Shown piece after piece: positions 8,279 through 16,376 of a stretch of 64,000 bases of DNA (its first letter is position 1; every line of letters begins with the position of its first letter). Below the pieces are notes generated by a model. It did no database searches, was not told the DNA's origin, and saw only the letters and a program-made list of their open reading frames with translations. A program made the position numbers and the translations under genes. Location: the NCBI RefSeq assembly GCF_001668615.1, contig NZ_LZMC01000102.1, forward strand, positions 35,815 to 99,814. The letters are read 5' to 3'. This DNA comes from Mycobacterium sp. 1274761.0 (GTDB lineage Bacteria > Actinomycetota > Actinomycetes > Mycobacteriales > Mycobacteriaceae).

Positions 8279-9546
8279 CGCTTCGCCCCTGCGTCGACGT
8301 AGTCGGTCACTGTCTTGTGCAGATGGCGCAACAGGATCTCCTCGTCGTTCATCGGAAAATGCGTGAGGACGCCGCTGTTCAGCATGGCCTGCAAGCCCTC
8401 TGACGGACTGGCGTCCTCCAGGATGATGTCGTTGAGGAATGTCATCGTTAGCTCCTGGCCCAGCCTCTCCTTGTGAGTGGTCGGCGGTTGGTAGTACGCC
8501 TCGGTCTCGAAGATGTGCGAATGCGGCCCCGTCGGCCAATGCGTGTGCACCGTGAATCCGGAGGCACCGAAGATCAGCACGAAGTTCGGAAAGAATTGAT
8601 ACGAGTCGAATCCGTATTTCTCGGATCCGGTGGGATTGATGCCCGGCGGCATCGGTCCGCGGTCGACCTTCTTGTTCCACGGCCCCGCGGCACTCGCCTC
8701 GAAGACGCATTCGATCGGCTTGGAGTACGGCGTCTTCTGGGACGGCTCGCCGGAGAACGAGAACATCCGATGCGGGCCCTTGAGCTGATAGGCCAGCGCA
8801 TCGGTGAACGGGTTCGGCTGATCAAAGGCGTCTCTGGCCTCTGCGGTGAGGGCGCCGAACGACGAGGCATGCAGATAGGGCCCGTGGTAGCTCTCGGCGA
8901 ATCCGTCGAGGAAGATCTTCCAGTTGCACTGCAGCTCCGCTTTGAACTTGTACACCTGGTGCGGCCCGTCGAAGGGATATCCCTCGAGGCTGTGCGCCAA
9001 TTCGCCGAGGTACGTCCGCAGCGGCTCGGTGTTGTCGGGGTTGAGGTTGATGAAGATGAAGCCTTCCCACACCTCGCACTGGATCGCAGGCACCCGGCAG
9101 CTATCGGCATCGAAGTCGAGCAGCAGATCCGTGCGGGTGGCCGCATGCAGTGAGCCGTCGAGCTTGTAGCGCCAGCCGTGAAAACGGCAGTACAGCAGGG
9201 GCGCTCGGCCCTCGATCTCCTGGAACGGGTCGTCCTCCCACAGCATCTTGTTGCCGCGGTGCGGGCAGATGTTGTGAAAGGCGCGGATCACGTCGTCCTT
9301 GCCTCGCACGATGATGATCGAGGTGTTGAGGAACCTCAGCTCGCGGGTGAAGTAGCTGCCCGACTTCGGCACGCGCTCCACCCGTCCCATGTACAGCCAC
9401 GTCTTCTTGAAGACATGGTCGCGTTCCTTCTCGTAGAACTCGGGTGAAACGCAGTCTTCGAGCGATACCGGGCCGCGGCCCAGCTCGGGATAGGCGTCGG
9501 TCCAGTGTCCGCTCGCGGGCTTGGTCACCAGGCTGTTGTGACTCAT
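8275..9546 (-). CDS. Rieske non-heme iron oxygenase, alpha subunit
   Basis: 423 residues. The Rieske [2Fe-2S] cluster ligands are in CPHRG (C94, H96) and CRFHGW (C120, H123). The mononuclear iron site is in ESYHGPYLH (H221, H226). The acid bridging the two centres is Glu218 rather than the usual Asp, as in several ring-hydroxylating and carnitine-type enzymes. It catalyses O2-dependent hydroxylation or dealkylation. No reductase or ferredoxin gene is nearby, so electrons must come from elsewhere. It is the first gene of a four-gene overlapping operon and diverges from a LysR gene. The substrate is unknown. Confidence 0.92.
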   Translation of the reverse strand: MSHNSLVTKPASGHWTDAYPELGRGPVSLEDCVSPEFYEKERDHVFKKTWLYMGRVERVPKSGSYFTRELRFLNTSIIIVRGKDDVIRAFHNICPHRGNKMLWEDDPFQEIEGRAPLLYCRFHGWRYKLDGSLHAATRTDLLLDFDADSCRVPAIQCEVWEGFIFINLNPDNTEPLRTYLGELAHSLEGYPFDGPHQVYKFKAELQCNWKIFLDGFAESYHGPYLHASSFGALTAEARDAFDQPNPFTDALAYQLKGPHRMFSFSGEPSQKTPYSKPIECVFEASAAGPWNKKVDRGPMPPGINPTGSEKYGFDSYQFFPNFVLIFGASGFTVHTHWPTGPHSHIFETEAYYQPPTTHKERLGQELTMTFLNDIILEDASPSEGLQAMLNSGVLTHFPMNDEEILLRHLHKTVTDYVDAGAKR

Positions 9547-9606
9547 GAGGCTTACCTCCCGGCCGAAACTAACAGGTGGGGAAATGGCCGAAACAGATGC
9601 GAGAGC

Positions 9607-9621
9607 GCAACATGCTGTTGC
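9607..9621. promoter_or_regulatory. Palindrome in Rieske/LysR divergent promoter region
   Basis: GCAACA-TGC-TGTTGC, with arms of six bases, lies mid-way between the divergent Rieske and LysR genes. LysR regulators usually bind interrupted dyads (T-N11-A) in just this position, so it is the best candidate operator. No experiment supports it. Confidence 0.4.
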
Positions 9622-9645
9622 ATATTTGGAACGCAAACCCCGAGC

Positions 9646-9663
9646 CGAGTCTGCTGAGACTCG
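9646..9663 (+). promoter_or_regulatory. Small hairpin in the LysR leader
   Basis: CGAGTC and GACTCG form a perfect six-base stem with a TGCTGA loop just upstream of the GGAAGAG ribosome-binding site of the LysR gene. It could tune translation or be part of a second LysR half-site. The call is tentative. Confidence 0.3.
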
Positions 9664-9675
9664 AAGGAAGAGACG

Positions 9676-10593
9676 GTGGAACAGAATCTGCCCTTCGACC
9701 TCGACGCCCTGCTGGTTTTCGGCAAGGTGGTGGAGAACCGCAGCCTGTCGAAGGCGGCGGCGTTGCTCGGCATGCCCAAATCGACGGTCAGCCGCAAGCT
9801 CACCAAGCTCGAATCGGACTTGGGCATCAAGCTCCTGCGCAAGAACACCCACCAGCTGACGGTCACCGACCTGGGCGAGAAGATCTACGCCCACGCGGTG
9901 AACATCCTGGCCGAGGCCAACGGCGTGCGGGCGCTGGTCGAAGGCAGCAGGCAGGAACCGCAGGGCGAGCTGAAGGTCGCGATCCCCGTCTTCGTCGGCA
10001 TCGACTACGCGTCGAGGGTCGGCGCCACGTTTCTGCAACGCCATCCGCACTCGCGACTGGATATCCGGCTCGTCGACAACATGGTCGACCCGATCAGGGA
10101 CGGGTTCGACGTGGTTTTCGGCACTGGCCCGTTGCAGGATTCGACGCTCATTGCGCGCAAGGTCTTCGATCTCGACTTGTTCCTGTGCGCATCACCGTCG
10201 TTTCTGGGCGGCCTTCCCGAGCCGATCGCTTCGCCGGCACAGCTGGGCGAGCTACCCTTCATCGACTTCGGCTTCGCGGGAACGCGCAGGCTCACGGTGG
10301 CCAAGCACAAGCGGCGATACGAACTTTCTCCGTCGGTTAGGGCGCGCGCCAACAACTTTCAGGTGTGCAAGCAGTACATCCTGCACGGGTTGGGCATCGG
10401 TGCGATGCCCACACAGATCATCTGCACCAACGAGTTGCGCGACGGCAGCCTGGTGCCGGTGCTGCCGGAGTGGAGGTTGGAGCCTCTCGAGGTGCACATG
10501 ATCTACCCGTTCGAATTGTCGTTCTCGACGCTGATCAGTGCCTTCTACGAGGCGGCGCGCGAGATCATCGTCGAGAACATCGCTCGCAGTTAG
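9676..10593 (+). CDS. LysR family transcriptional regulator
   Basis: 305 residues. The winged helix-turn-helix is at residues 8-65 (FDLDALLVFGKVVE, LSKAAALLGMPKSTVSRKL). The effector-binding domain follows (GELKVAIPVFVG, the hinge, and MPTQIICTNEL). It begins at GTG with a GGAAGAG site four bases upstream. It diverges from the Rieske operon and most likely activates it when an inducer related to the substrate is bound, as is usual for LysR-type genes beside catabolic operons. It ends three bases before the convergent nagA gene. Confidence 0.9.
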   Translation: MEQNLPFDLDALLVFGKVVENRSLSKAAALLGMPKSTVSRKLTKLESDLGIKLLRKNTHQLTVTDLGEKIYAHAVNILAEANGVRALVEGSRQEPQGELKVAIPVFVGIDYASRVGATFLQRHPHSRLDIRLVDNMVDPIRDGFDVVFGTGPLQDSTLIARKVFDLDLFLCASPSFLGGLPEPIASPAQLGELPFIDFGFAGTRRLTVAKHKRRYELSPSVRARANNFQVCKQYILHGLGIGAMPTQIICTNELRDGSLVPVLPEWRLEPLEVHMIYPFELSFSTLISAFYEAAREIIVENIARS

Positions 10594-10596
10594 CGG

Positions 10597-11727
10597 TTAC
10601 AGCCAGTTGCCCCGGCGCATGACCGCCGATACCGCGAGGCGCTCATCCAGCACCACCAGATCGGCGTGGGCGCCCGCTTCAAGCACGGCCGGCGGGAGCC
10701 CCAGTGCCCGACCAGGATTGACCGACGCCTGACGCACGGCGGCTGCCAGCGCGTCATCGCGGTGTAATCCGCTGTGCGCCACCGCGAACCGGATCTGTCG
10801 GTCCATCGTCGCCGTGCTCCCGGCGATCACGTCGGTGCCCGCGACGCGTGACACGCCGTCGGCCACATCCACGGCCATCGGCCCCAGCTGGTAGCGGCCG
10901 TCGGACATGCCGGCGGCAGCCATCGCGTCGGTCACCAACGACACCCGATCGTCGCCCGCGCTGCGGCACACGTGCCGGTACAGCGCCGGATCGACATGGA
11001 CCCCGTCGGTGATCAATTCGACTGTCACCCTAGGGTCTTCGAGCAGGGCGATGACCGGGCCGGGTTCGCGGGTGTGGATCGGTCGCATCGCGTTGAACAG
11101 ATGCGTACCGACGGTCGCACCCGCGTCGATCGCCGCCCTGGTCTGGTCATAGGTCGCCTCGGTGTGACCGACGGCGGCCACCACGCCCGCATCGACGATC
11201 TGCCGAATGGCAGCAAGAGCGCCGTCGCGTTCCGGCGCGATGGTGACCATGCGGACCGCGCCGGCGCCCGCGTCGAGCAGGCGCTCGACCTCGGAGGGCT
11301 CGGGATCGCGCATGAGCGCGGGCTGGTGCGCGCCGCACCGCAACGGAGACAGCCACGGGCCTTCCAGGTGGATGCCGTCCAGCAGCCCGGATCGCACATC
11401 CTTGGCCACCGCCGCGACCTGACGCAGCAGGTCCTGCGGACCCGCGGTGACCAGGGATGCGATCAGCGTGGTGGTGCCGTGTCGACGGTGAAACGCCGCC
11501 GCGACAGCGGTTTCGGCGGAATCGGCAGCGGAGAAGTTCGCTCCACCCCCACCGTGTACATGCGTGTCGACGAACCCCGGCACCACCGTCACCTCGCCCA
11601 GATCGTGGTCGATACAGCGTGGCGCAGCGCCGGCGCCGACGGCGACGACGGAATCGCTTGACAACTCAATCCAGCCCGGCCGCAACAACCTTCGGCCGGT
11701 CAATAGGGTTTCGACGGTGATCAGCAT
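10597..11727 (-). CDS. nagA: N-acetylglucosamine-6-phosphate deacetylase
   Basis: 376 residues, amidohydrolase superfamily. The metal-binding HxH is in VDTHVHGGGG, the conserved glutamate in HLEGPWLS, further histidines in GHTEATYD and THLFNAM, and the catalytic aspartate in LVTDAMAAAG. It removes acetate from GlcNAc-6-phosphate to give glucosamine-6-phosphate in the cytosol. It follows nagB by nine bases and is co-transcribed with it and the IIA gene. The order IIA-nagB-nagA opposite an EIICB permease makes the pathway assignment strong. Confidence 0.95.
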   Translation of the reverse strand: MLITVETLLTGRRLLRPGWIELSSDSVVAVGAGAAPRCIDHDLGEVTVVPGFVDTHVHGGGGANFSAADSAETAVAAAFHRRHGTTTLIASLVTAGPQDLLRQVAAVAKDVRSGLLDGIHLEGPWLSPLRCGAHQPALMRDPEPSEVERLLDAGAGAVRMVTIAPERDGALAAIRQIVDAGVVAAVGHTEATYDQTRAAIDAGATVGTHLFNAMRPIHTREPGPVIALLEDPRVTVELITDGVHVDPALYRHVCRSAGDDRVSLVTDAMAAAGMSDGRYQLGPMAVDVADGVSRVAGTDVIAGSTATMDRQIRFAVAHSGLHRDDALAAAVRQASVNPGRALGLPPAVLEAGAHADLVVLDERLAVSAVMRRGNWL

Positions 11728-11736
11728 TGCGGCGGC

Positions 11737-12522
11737 TCAGATACCCTGCCACGGCGGTTTGCTGCGATAGGCCTCGCGGAAGTAGTCGACGAGCTGCAGC
11801 CGACTGGCGGCGGCTTCGTCGAGCAGCACCGCGACATGCGGGTGGTGTTGCAGGATCGTCGCGGGCCACAGTGCGCTCACCGCGCCCTCGACCAGGTGAT
11901 GCACGGCTTCGGCCTTGTGGCGACCGGCGGCGACCAGGATCACGTGGCGCGCCTCCATGATGGTCGCCAACCCTTGGGTCAGGCAGTGCGTCGGCACGGC
12001 TTCCAGATCCCCGCCGAAGAAGCGGGCGTTGTCGAGCCGGGTTTGCCTGGTCAACGTCTTGATCCTGGTTCGCGACGCCAACGAGGAGCCGGGTTCGTTG
12101 AAGGCGATGTGCCCGTCGGTGCCGATGCCGAGGATCTGCATATCCACACCGCCCGCTGCCTGGATCGCGTTCTCGTAGGCCGCGCAGGCCGCGGGGATGT
12201 CGGCGGCCAGACCGTCGGGTCCCTCGACGGCGCCGGGGGCGAAATCCACCCGGGACGCGAACACGTCCTCGATGACGGTCCGGTACCGCTGCGGATGGTC
12301 CGCCGGCAGGCCCACATACTCGTCGAGGATGAACCCGCGCGCGGCGGCGAACGAGGCCTTGCCCGCGGCGTAGCGCGCCGCCAGCTCGTCATAGATCCCC
12401 ATCGGCGACGACCCGGTGGCCAAGCCCAGCACCGCGGTCGGTTTGCGGTCCAGCAGCGCGCAGACCGCGACGGCGCCGAGCACACCGATCTCGGATGCGT
12501 CGCCCAGGATGACGACTTCCAT
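11737..12522 (-). CDS. nagB: Glucosamine-6-phosphate deaminase
   Basis: 261 residues of the NagB/6-phosphogluconolactonase-like fold. The phosphate-binding loop is LATGSSPMGIY, the catalytic aspartate is in LDEYVGL, and the active-site loop GTDGHIAFNEPGSS is complete. It converts glucosamine-6-phosphate to fructose-6-phosphate and ammonia. The ATG shares one base with the TAA of the IIA gene (TAATG), so translation is coupled. The allosteric residues typical of the E. coli enzyme cannot be judged without an alignment. Confidence 0.95.
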   Translation of the reverse strand: MEVVILGDASEIGVLGAVAVCALLDRKPTAVLGLATGSSPMGIYDELAARYAAGKASFAAARGFILDEYVGLPADHPQRYRTVIEDVFASRVDFAPGAVEGPDGLAADIPAACAAYENAIQAAGGVDMQILGIGTDGHIAFNEPGSSLASRTRIKTLTRQTRLDNARFFGGDLEAVPTHCLTQGLATIMEARHVILVAAGRHKAEAVHHLVEGAVSALWPATILQHHPHVAVLLDEAAASRLQLVDYFREAYRSKPPWQGI

Positions 12523-12992
12523 TACTTGTTCACCGTGAAAAGCTCTGCGCCCGAAGCTATATCGGCACCCGCAGCAACAGTCTCCGACGGGACGACGTGC
12601 TCGGGCTCCCGTTCGTCCATGACCACGACGGCGACGATTGGGTTGAGCCCGTTGGCTTCGACGGCGGGCACGTCGTAGGTGACGATGAGCTGCCCGAGGG
12701 CGACGTCGTCGCCCTGGCTGGCGTGGATGGTGAACCCGTCGCCTTTCAGCGCCACAGTGTCCAGGCCCAGGTGGACCAGGACACCGACATTGCCGGGCGT
12801 CATCACGATGTAGGCGTGCGGCATGAGCTTCAGCAGCCTGCCGCTCACCGGGGCGACGGCTTCCACGACCCCGCGGATCGGGTCCACCGCCGCGCCCAAA
12901 CCGACCATGCCGCCGGAAAACACCGGATCCGGAACATCTGAGAGCGCGACGGCGCGCCCGGCCAACGGGGCATGGACCAGCGTCGTGTTCAC
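12522..12992 (-). CDS. crr: PTS glucose/GlcNAc-type EIIA component
   Basis: About 156 residues of the Crr-type IIA domain. VLVHLGLDTVALKGDGF carries the phospho-accepting histidine, and the partner histidine is in MPHAYIVMTPGN. It relays phosphate from HPr to the IIB domain of the permease encoded divergently. The start is uncertain: the GTG used here has GGAGG almost touching it, so a nearby downstream codon such as the CTG four codons later is possible. Longer frames upstream run into the promoter region. It heads the IIA-nagB-nagA operon. Confidence 0.88.
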   Translation of the reverse strand: MNTTLVHAPLAGRAVALSDVPDPVFSGGMVGLGAAVDPIRGVVEAVAPVSGRLLKLMPHAYIVMTPGNVGVLVHLGLDTVALKGDGFTIHASQGDDVALGQLIVTYDVPAVEANGLNPIVAVVVMDEREPEHVVPSETVAAGADIASGAELFTVNK

Positions 12993-13104
12993 CCTCCAGA
13001 CAATACGAGCGTGCTTGCAACACGGTCTCGGCTTCGCATGTTCTCGTCTAAGCTTCCGCTGACGCTTCGGCGGCAGCGATGTTGGCGGCACAGAAGGACT
13101 TACC

Positions 13105-14640
13105 ATGAGTGACACGGCGGAAACTCAAGCGGCCCAGCGTAAGTCGAGCCGCCGGATTCCGGGCTTCGCGCAACTGCAGCGGCTCGGTAAGAGCCTCATG
13201 CTGCCGATCGCCGTGCTGCCCGCCGCTGGCATCCTGCTGCGGCTCGGCCAGCCCGATCTATTGGGCAGGATCGAGGCACCGGTCATCGGCCCGTTCTTCA
13301 AGGCGATGAGCGCCGCAGGCGATGCGCTGTTCTCCAACCTGCCCCTGCTGTTCGCCGTCGGCGTCGCGATCGGCTTCGCCAGAAAGGCCGACGGCTCCAC
13401 CGCCCTCGCGGCCGTCGTCGGGTACCTGGTGGTGGAGGCCGTCTTCAAGACCATGTCGCCGATCGTCCTGGCGGGCCAGGTCGACAAGGCCGGCGACCAG
13501 GCCCAGATCAACTACAGCGTCTTCGCCGGCATCGTGGTGGGCCTGTTGACCGCATGGCTCTTCGACCGATACCACACCATCCAGCTGCCGTCCTATCTCG
13601 GATTCTTCGGTGGTCGGCGGTTCGTCCCGATCATCGTGTCAGTCGCCTGTCTGTTCCTGGCGTTCGCGATGAGCTACTTCTATCCGGTTTTCGACGCGGG
13701 GCTGACAGCGTTGGGCGAATTCATCGGCGGGGCCGGCGCCTTCGGGGCGTTCGTGTACGGCTTCGCCAACCGCATGCTGATTCCGTTCGGGCTGCATCAC
13801 ATCCCCAATTCCTACATCTGGTTCCTGTACGGCGATTACCAGCCCCCCGGCGGCCAGGCCGTCACCGGTGAGCTGACCCGGTTCGCCGCGGGAGATCCCA
13901 CTGCAGGCATTTTCACGTCGGGCTTCTACCCGATACTGATGTTCGGCCTGCCCGCGGCCGCGCTGGCCATGATCCATGTGGCCGACAAGAAGCAGAGGAA
14001 GATCGCGGTAGGCATCCTGGCCGCGGCGGCGTTGACGGCGTTCCTCACCGGCGTGACCGAGCCGCTGGAATTCGCGTTCATGTTCGTCGCGTTCCCGTTG
14101 TACGTCATCCACGCCCTGTTCGCCGGACTGTCCTTGGCTATCGCGTATCTGTTGGACATCCACCTCGGCTTCTCGTTCTCAGCGGGCTTGATCGATTTGC
14201 TCCTCTACGGCACCGCACCGGCCGCCAAGAACATCCCGCTGCTGATCGTCATGGGCGTGGTGTTCTTCGTCGTGTACTACCTGCTGTTCCGATTCGCGAT
14301 CACCCGGTGGAATTTGAGGACGCCGGGGCGCGAGCCCGAGGATGAATTCGCCGCCGAAGAGCAAGCCAATCTGGGCGATGGCGTCGAGTCGCCTGCGGTG
14401 GCCACGGCTGAGAGCAGGGCCGAGAAGGTGATCGCAGCGTTCGGCGGCCGCGAGAACCTCGTGACGGTGGACGCGTGCATCACCAGGCTTCGTGTGGAGG
14501 TCAACGACAAGGACAAGGTGAGCGCGGCCGAGCTGAAGAGCCTCGGCGCCGCCGGGGTCGTCGACGTCGGCAACAGCGTTCAGGCGGTGTTCGGCACCGA
14601 CGCCGAGGCGCTCAAGAACGACATCGTGGATAGGCTCTAG
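13105..14640 (+). CDS. nagE: PTS EIICB permease, probably GlcNAc-specific
   Basis: 511 residues. The N-terminal IIC domain (about residues 20-400) has eight to ten membrane segments and the loop NRMLIPFGLHHIPNS with the conserved histidine. The C-terminal IIB domain carries the phospho-cysteine in VDACITRLRVEV. It transports and phosphorylates a hexosamine or glucose; GlcNAc is inferred from the facing nagBA genes. It has no IIA domain, which is supplied by the divergent gene. AGAAGGA lies seven bases before the ATG. The shared 112-bp intergenic region should hold both promoters. Confidence 0.9.
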   Translation: MSDTAETQAAQRKSSRRIPGFAQLQRLGKSLMLPIAVLPAAGILLRLGQPDLLGRIEAPVIGPFFKAMSAAGDALFSNLPLLFAVGVAIGFARKADGSTALAAVVGYLVVEAVFKTMSPIVLAGQVDKAGDQAQINYSVFAGIVVGLLTAWLFDRYHTIQLPSYLGFFGGRRFVPIIVSVACLFLAFAMSYFYPVFDAGLTALGEFIGGAGAFGAFVYGFANRMLIPFGLHHIPNSYIWFLYGDYQPPGGQAVTGELTRFAAGDPTAGIFTSGFYPILMFGLPAAALAMIHVADKKQRKIAVGILAAAALTAFLTGVTEPLEFAFMFVAFPLYVIHALFAGLSLAIAYLLDIHLGFSFSAGLIDLLLYGTAPAAKNIPLLIVMGVVFFVVYYLLFRFAITRWNLRTPGREPEDEFAAEEQANLGDGVESPAVATAESRAEKVIAAFGGRENLVTVDACITRLRVEVNDKDKVSAAELKSLGAAGVVDVGNSVQAVFGTDAEALKNDIVDRL

Positions 14641-15068
14641 AGCACCGCGAACAGCTCCAGCTGGATGTTGTCCGGATCGCGGAAAACCACTGTGGCATAA
14701 GGGAACGGCTCATTTCCGGTTCTGATGCCCGAGTGCTCGATGCCGAGCTCGTCGAGCCACCCCGTCCACGCCTCGAGCTGGTCGCCGCCCGCCACGTTGA
14801 AGCCCACGTGGTCCAGGCCGGTGTGAGCCTCGTCGAAACGTTCGCCCCGGTTTCCGGTGTTGGTGTGCAGGCCGATGGCCAGCCCTGAACGGGGTTCGAG
14901 GAGCAATACCCCGTAGCCGCTGTCCTCCCGTTCGTAATGCGGGAACGTCATCGGCACCCGCTCGGCGCGGAACACCTTTTGATACCAAGCCACGCTGGCC
15001 TCGATGTCGCACACGGTCACAGATAAATGATGGATCCCAGTAATCGCTGGGGCGGTTGTCGCGGCCAC
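14637..15068 (-). CDS. VOC family (glyoxalase/dioxygenase-fold) protein
   Basis: About 143 residues with the paired beta-alpha-beta-beta-beta modules of the vicinal oxygen chelate fold: ITGIHHLSVTVCDIEASVAWY at the start and VVFRDPDNIQLELF at the end. Probable metal ligands are H and E in those two segments and in LDHVGFNV. The GTG before AATTAPAI is used; a TTG two codons upstream is an alternative. It diverges from the deazaflavin-reductase-like gene only 15 bases away, so at least one of the two transcripts has almost no leader. The substrate is unknown. It overlaps the permease gene end by four bases. Confidence 0.82.
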   Translation of the reverse strand: MAATTAPAITGIHHLSVTVCDIEASVAWYQKVFRAERVPMTFPHYEREDSGYGVLLLEPRSGLAIGLHTNTGNRGERFDEAHTGLDHVGFNVAGGDQLEAWTGWLDELGIEHSGIRTGNEPFPYATVVFRDPDNIQLELFAVL

Positions 15069-15083
15069 GTGCAAGATGGTGCC

Positions 15084-15590
15084 ATGACTAACGACTCGGC
15101 GGCAGCCATCAGAAAAGAGCGGCGCGACTGGATGGTTAGGCACCGTGACGCGTACCTGCAGTCCGGTGGCACCCAGGGCCATGTCATGGACATTTCCGAC
15201 ATCGGCGGACATCCGTTCACCACGCACTGCCTGATCCGGGTGCGCGGCCGTAAGTCGGGCAAGACGCGGATTGTCCCGCTCATCTACGGCGACATCGGTG
15301 GCGAGGTCGTGATCGTTGCGTCGAAAGGCGGCGCCGACCAACACCCCGACTGGTATTTCAACCTCCGCGAGAGCGAGCGCGTCGACGTCCAGATCGCGAC
15401 CCAGGCGTTTCGGGCGACCTGGCGTGAGCCCAAAGATGAAGAGCGTCACCGTATCTGGGACTTCATGGTATCTGTGTACCCCCCGTATCTCTCATATCAG
15501 CGGTCGACGTCCCGGCACATCCCCGTCGTCATGCTCGAGCCCGCCGAAACCATCGATGTGTTCTCTGAGGCCGACCTTCAGTCCTCGTAG
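15084..15590 (+). CDS. Deazaflavin (F420)-dependent nitroreductase family protein (DDN-like)
   Basis: 168 residues of the split beta-barrel F420H2-dependent quinone/nitroreductase family, of which DDN of M. tuberculosis is the known member. Landmarks are HCLIRVRGRKSGKTRIVPL with the cofactor-phosphate-binding region after it, GGADQHPDWYFNLR, and the C-terminal VVMLEP. Such proteins reduce quinones with F420H2 and are thought to protect against oxidative stress. The activity here is inferred. Its 3' end overlaps a degraded coding fragment on the other strand. Confidence 0.88.
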   Translation: MTNDSAAAIRKERRDWMVRHRDAYLQSGGTQGHVMDISDIGGHPFTTHCLIRVRGRKSGKTRIVPLIYGDIGGEVVIVASKGGADQHPDWYFNLRESERVDVQIATQAFRATWREPKDEERHRIWDFMVSVYPPYLSYQRSTSRHIPVVMLEPAETIDVFSEADLQSS

Positions 15591-15732
15591 AAGAGCTCGA
15601 CGCGCGGGGTTTCGCCGTTGGGCCCATCGGGGAGTCGTATTCGACCACAAAGCACGTCGGGTTGCTGTGCGTTTCGAACAGCTGCGTCTCGTCGGCGAGG
15701 ATGGACGGCAGCCGCTTGGGGTCGGCGATGAT
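15578..15732 (-). pseudogene. 3' fragment of an unidentified gene, with frameshift
   Basis: Directly after the stop of the TetR gene, the same reading frame continues with protein-like sequence, DPKRLPSILADETQLFE and then NPTCFVVEYDSP. A one-base shift near GGGCCCAACGG restores a sensible end, NGETPRVELFYED, and a TGA. There is no start codon or ribosome-binding site. It looks like the C-terminus of a gene whose front part was deleted when TetR and this fragment were joined. I do not recognise the parent family. Confidence 0.4.
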
Positions 15733-16290
15733 TCACGGCGACGGGTCGGTGAGATAGTGCGTGAGAACCGGTTTGAGCCAGCGAGCGAGCGTCTTGTCAT
15801 CCATGTCCACAAGCGGCGGAATTCCGATGATGTAGCGCGCCACGGCTATTCCCAACAACTGGGCACCGATGAGCGCGGCCCGTTCAGTCGGCCGGTCGAC
15901 CGCGACCTCGGCCAGGGCGGGCGCCACCTGGCGGGTGAAGACGTCGAGCAGCGCATCGGCGGCCGCCTGGCTCGACGCCGCGGCGCGCAGCAACGGGAGG
16001 AATGGCCCCTCGGGCCCCCACACCTCGACGAAAAGGGGCAACAAGACATCCGCGACATCGCTGGGCGCCACCCCGGACAGATCGGGCGGTGAGATGTCGA
16101 GACGCGACACGGCGCCGAAGAGTCCGTCCTTGTTCCCGAAGTAGTGCATGACAAGCGCGGGATCGACCCCGGCGGCCGAGGCGACCGATCTTATCGTCGT
16201 TTTCTCGAAGCCGCTCTGGCCGAACTGCACACGCGCCGCAGCCAAGATGGCGGCCCTTGTCGCTGCAGCGTCCCGGGTTCTCGAAGCCAT
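15733..16290 (-). CDS. TetR family regulator, divergent from flavin hydroxylase operon
   Basis: 185 residues. The DNA-binding domain is TRAAILAAARVQFGQSGFEK, then IRSVASAAGVDPALVMHYF and the typical KDGLF. The C-terminal half matches the TetR_C helical type seen in proteins with the DPALVMHYFGNK signature. The start is the ATG before ASRTRDAA. It diverges from the 143-aa gene and the FAD hydroxylase. Two near-identical inverted repeats with half-site TTCAAC lie in the shared promoter region, 43 bases centre to centre, and are the likely operators. It probably represses both directions. Confidence 0.9.
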   Translation of the reverse strand: MASRTRDAAATRAAILAAARVQFGQSGFEKTTIRSVASAAGVDPALVMHYFGNKDGLFGAVSRLDISPPDLSGVAPSDVADVLLPLFVEVWGPEGPFLPLLRAAASSQAAADALLDVFTRQVAPALAEVAVDRPTERAALIGAQLLGIAVARYIIGIPPLVDMDDKTLARWLKPVLTHYLTDPSP

Positions 16291-16302
16291 GGCGCCAGTG
16301 TA

Positions 16303-16318
16303 TTCAACAATTGTTGAC
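16303..16318. promoter_or_regulatory. Probable TetR operator 1
   Basis: TTCAAC-AATT-GTTGAC, containing a perfect 14-base palindrome (TCAACAATTGTTGA), lies 12 bases upstream of the TetR start. It shares its half-site and spacing with the second repeat downstream. Confidence 0.6.
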
Positions 16319-16338
16319 AACTTCGATGGTGAGGCCTA

Positions 16339-16368
16339 CCTTCAGTTCAACACGCGTTGAACTGAAGG
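16339..16368. promoter_or_regulatory. 30-base palindrome: probable TetR operator 2 and RBS hairpin
   Basis: Two perfect 13-base arms (CCTTCAGTTCAAC and GTTGAACTGAAGG) flank a four-base ACGC centre. The core TTCAAC-N4-GTTGAA matches operator 1. The right arm runs into the AAGGAGG ribosome-binding site of the following gene, so if transcribed the hairpin would hide half of that site. It could act at DNA level, RNA level or both. Confidence 0.6.
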
Positions 16369-16376
16369 AGGACGCG

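Noticed and set aside
9547..10050. Extension of the Rieske frame upstream of the chosen ATG
   Set aside because: It would run through the divergent promoter and into the LysR gene; the conserved N-terminus begins at the chosen ATG.
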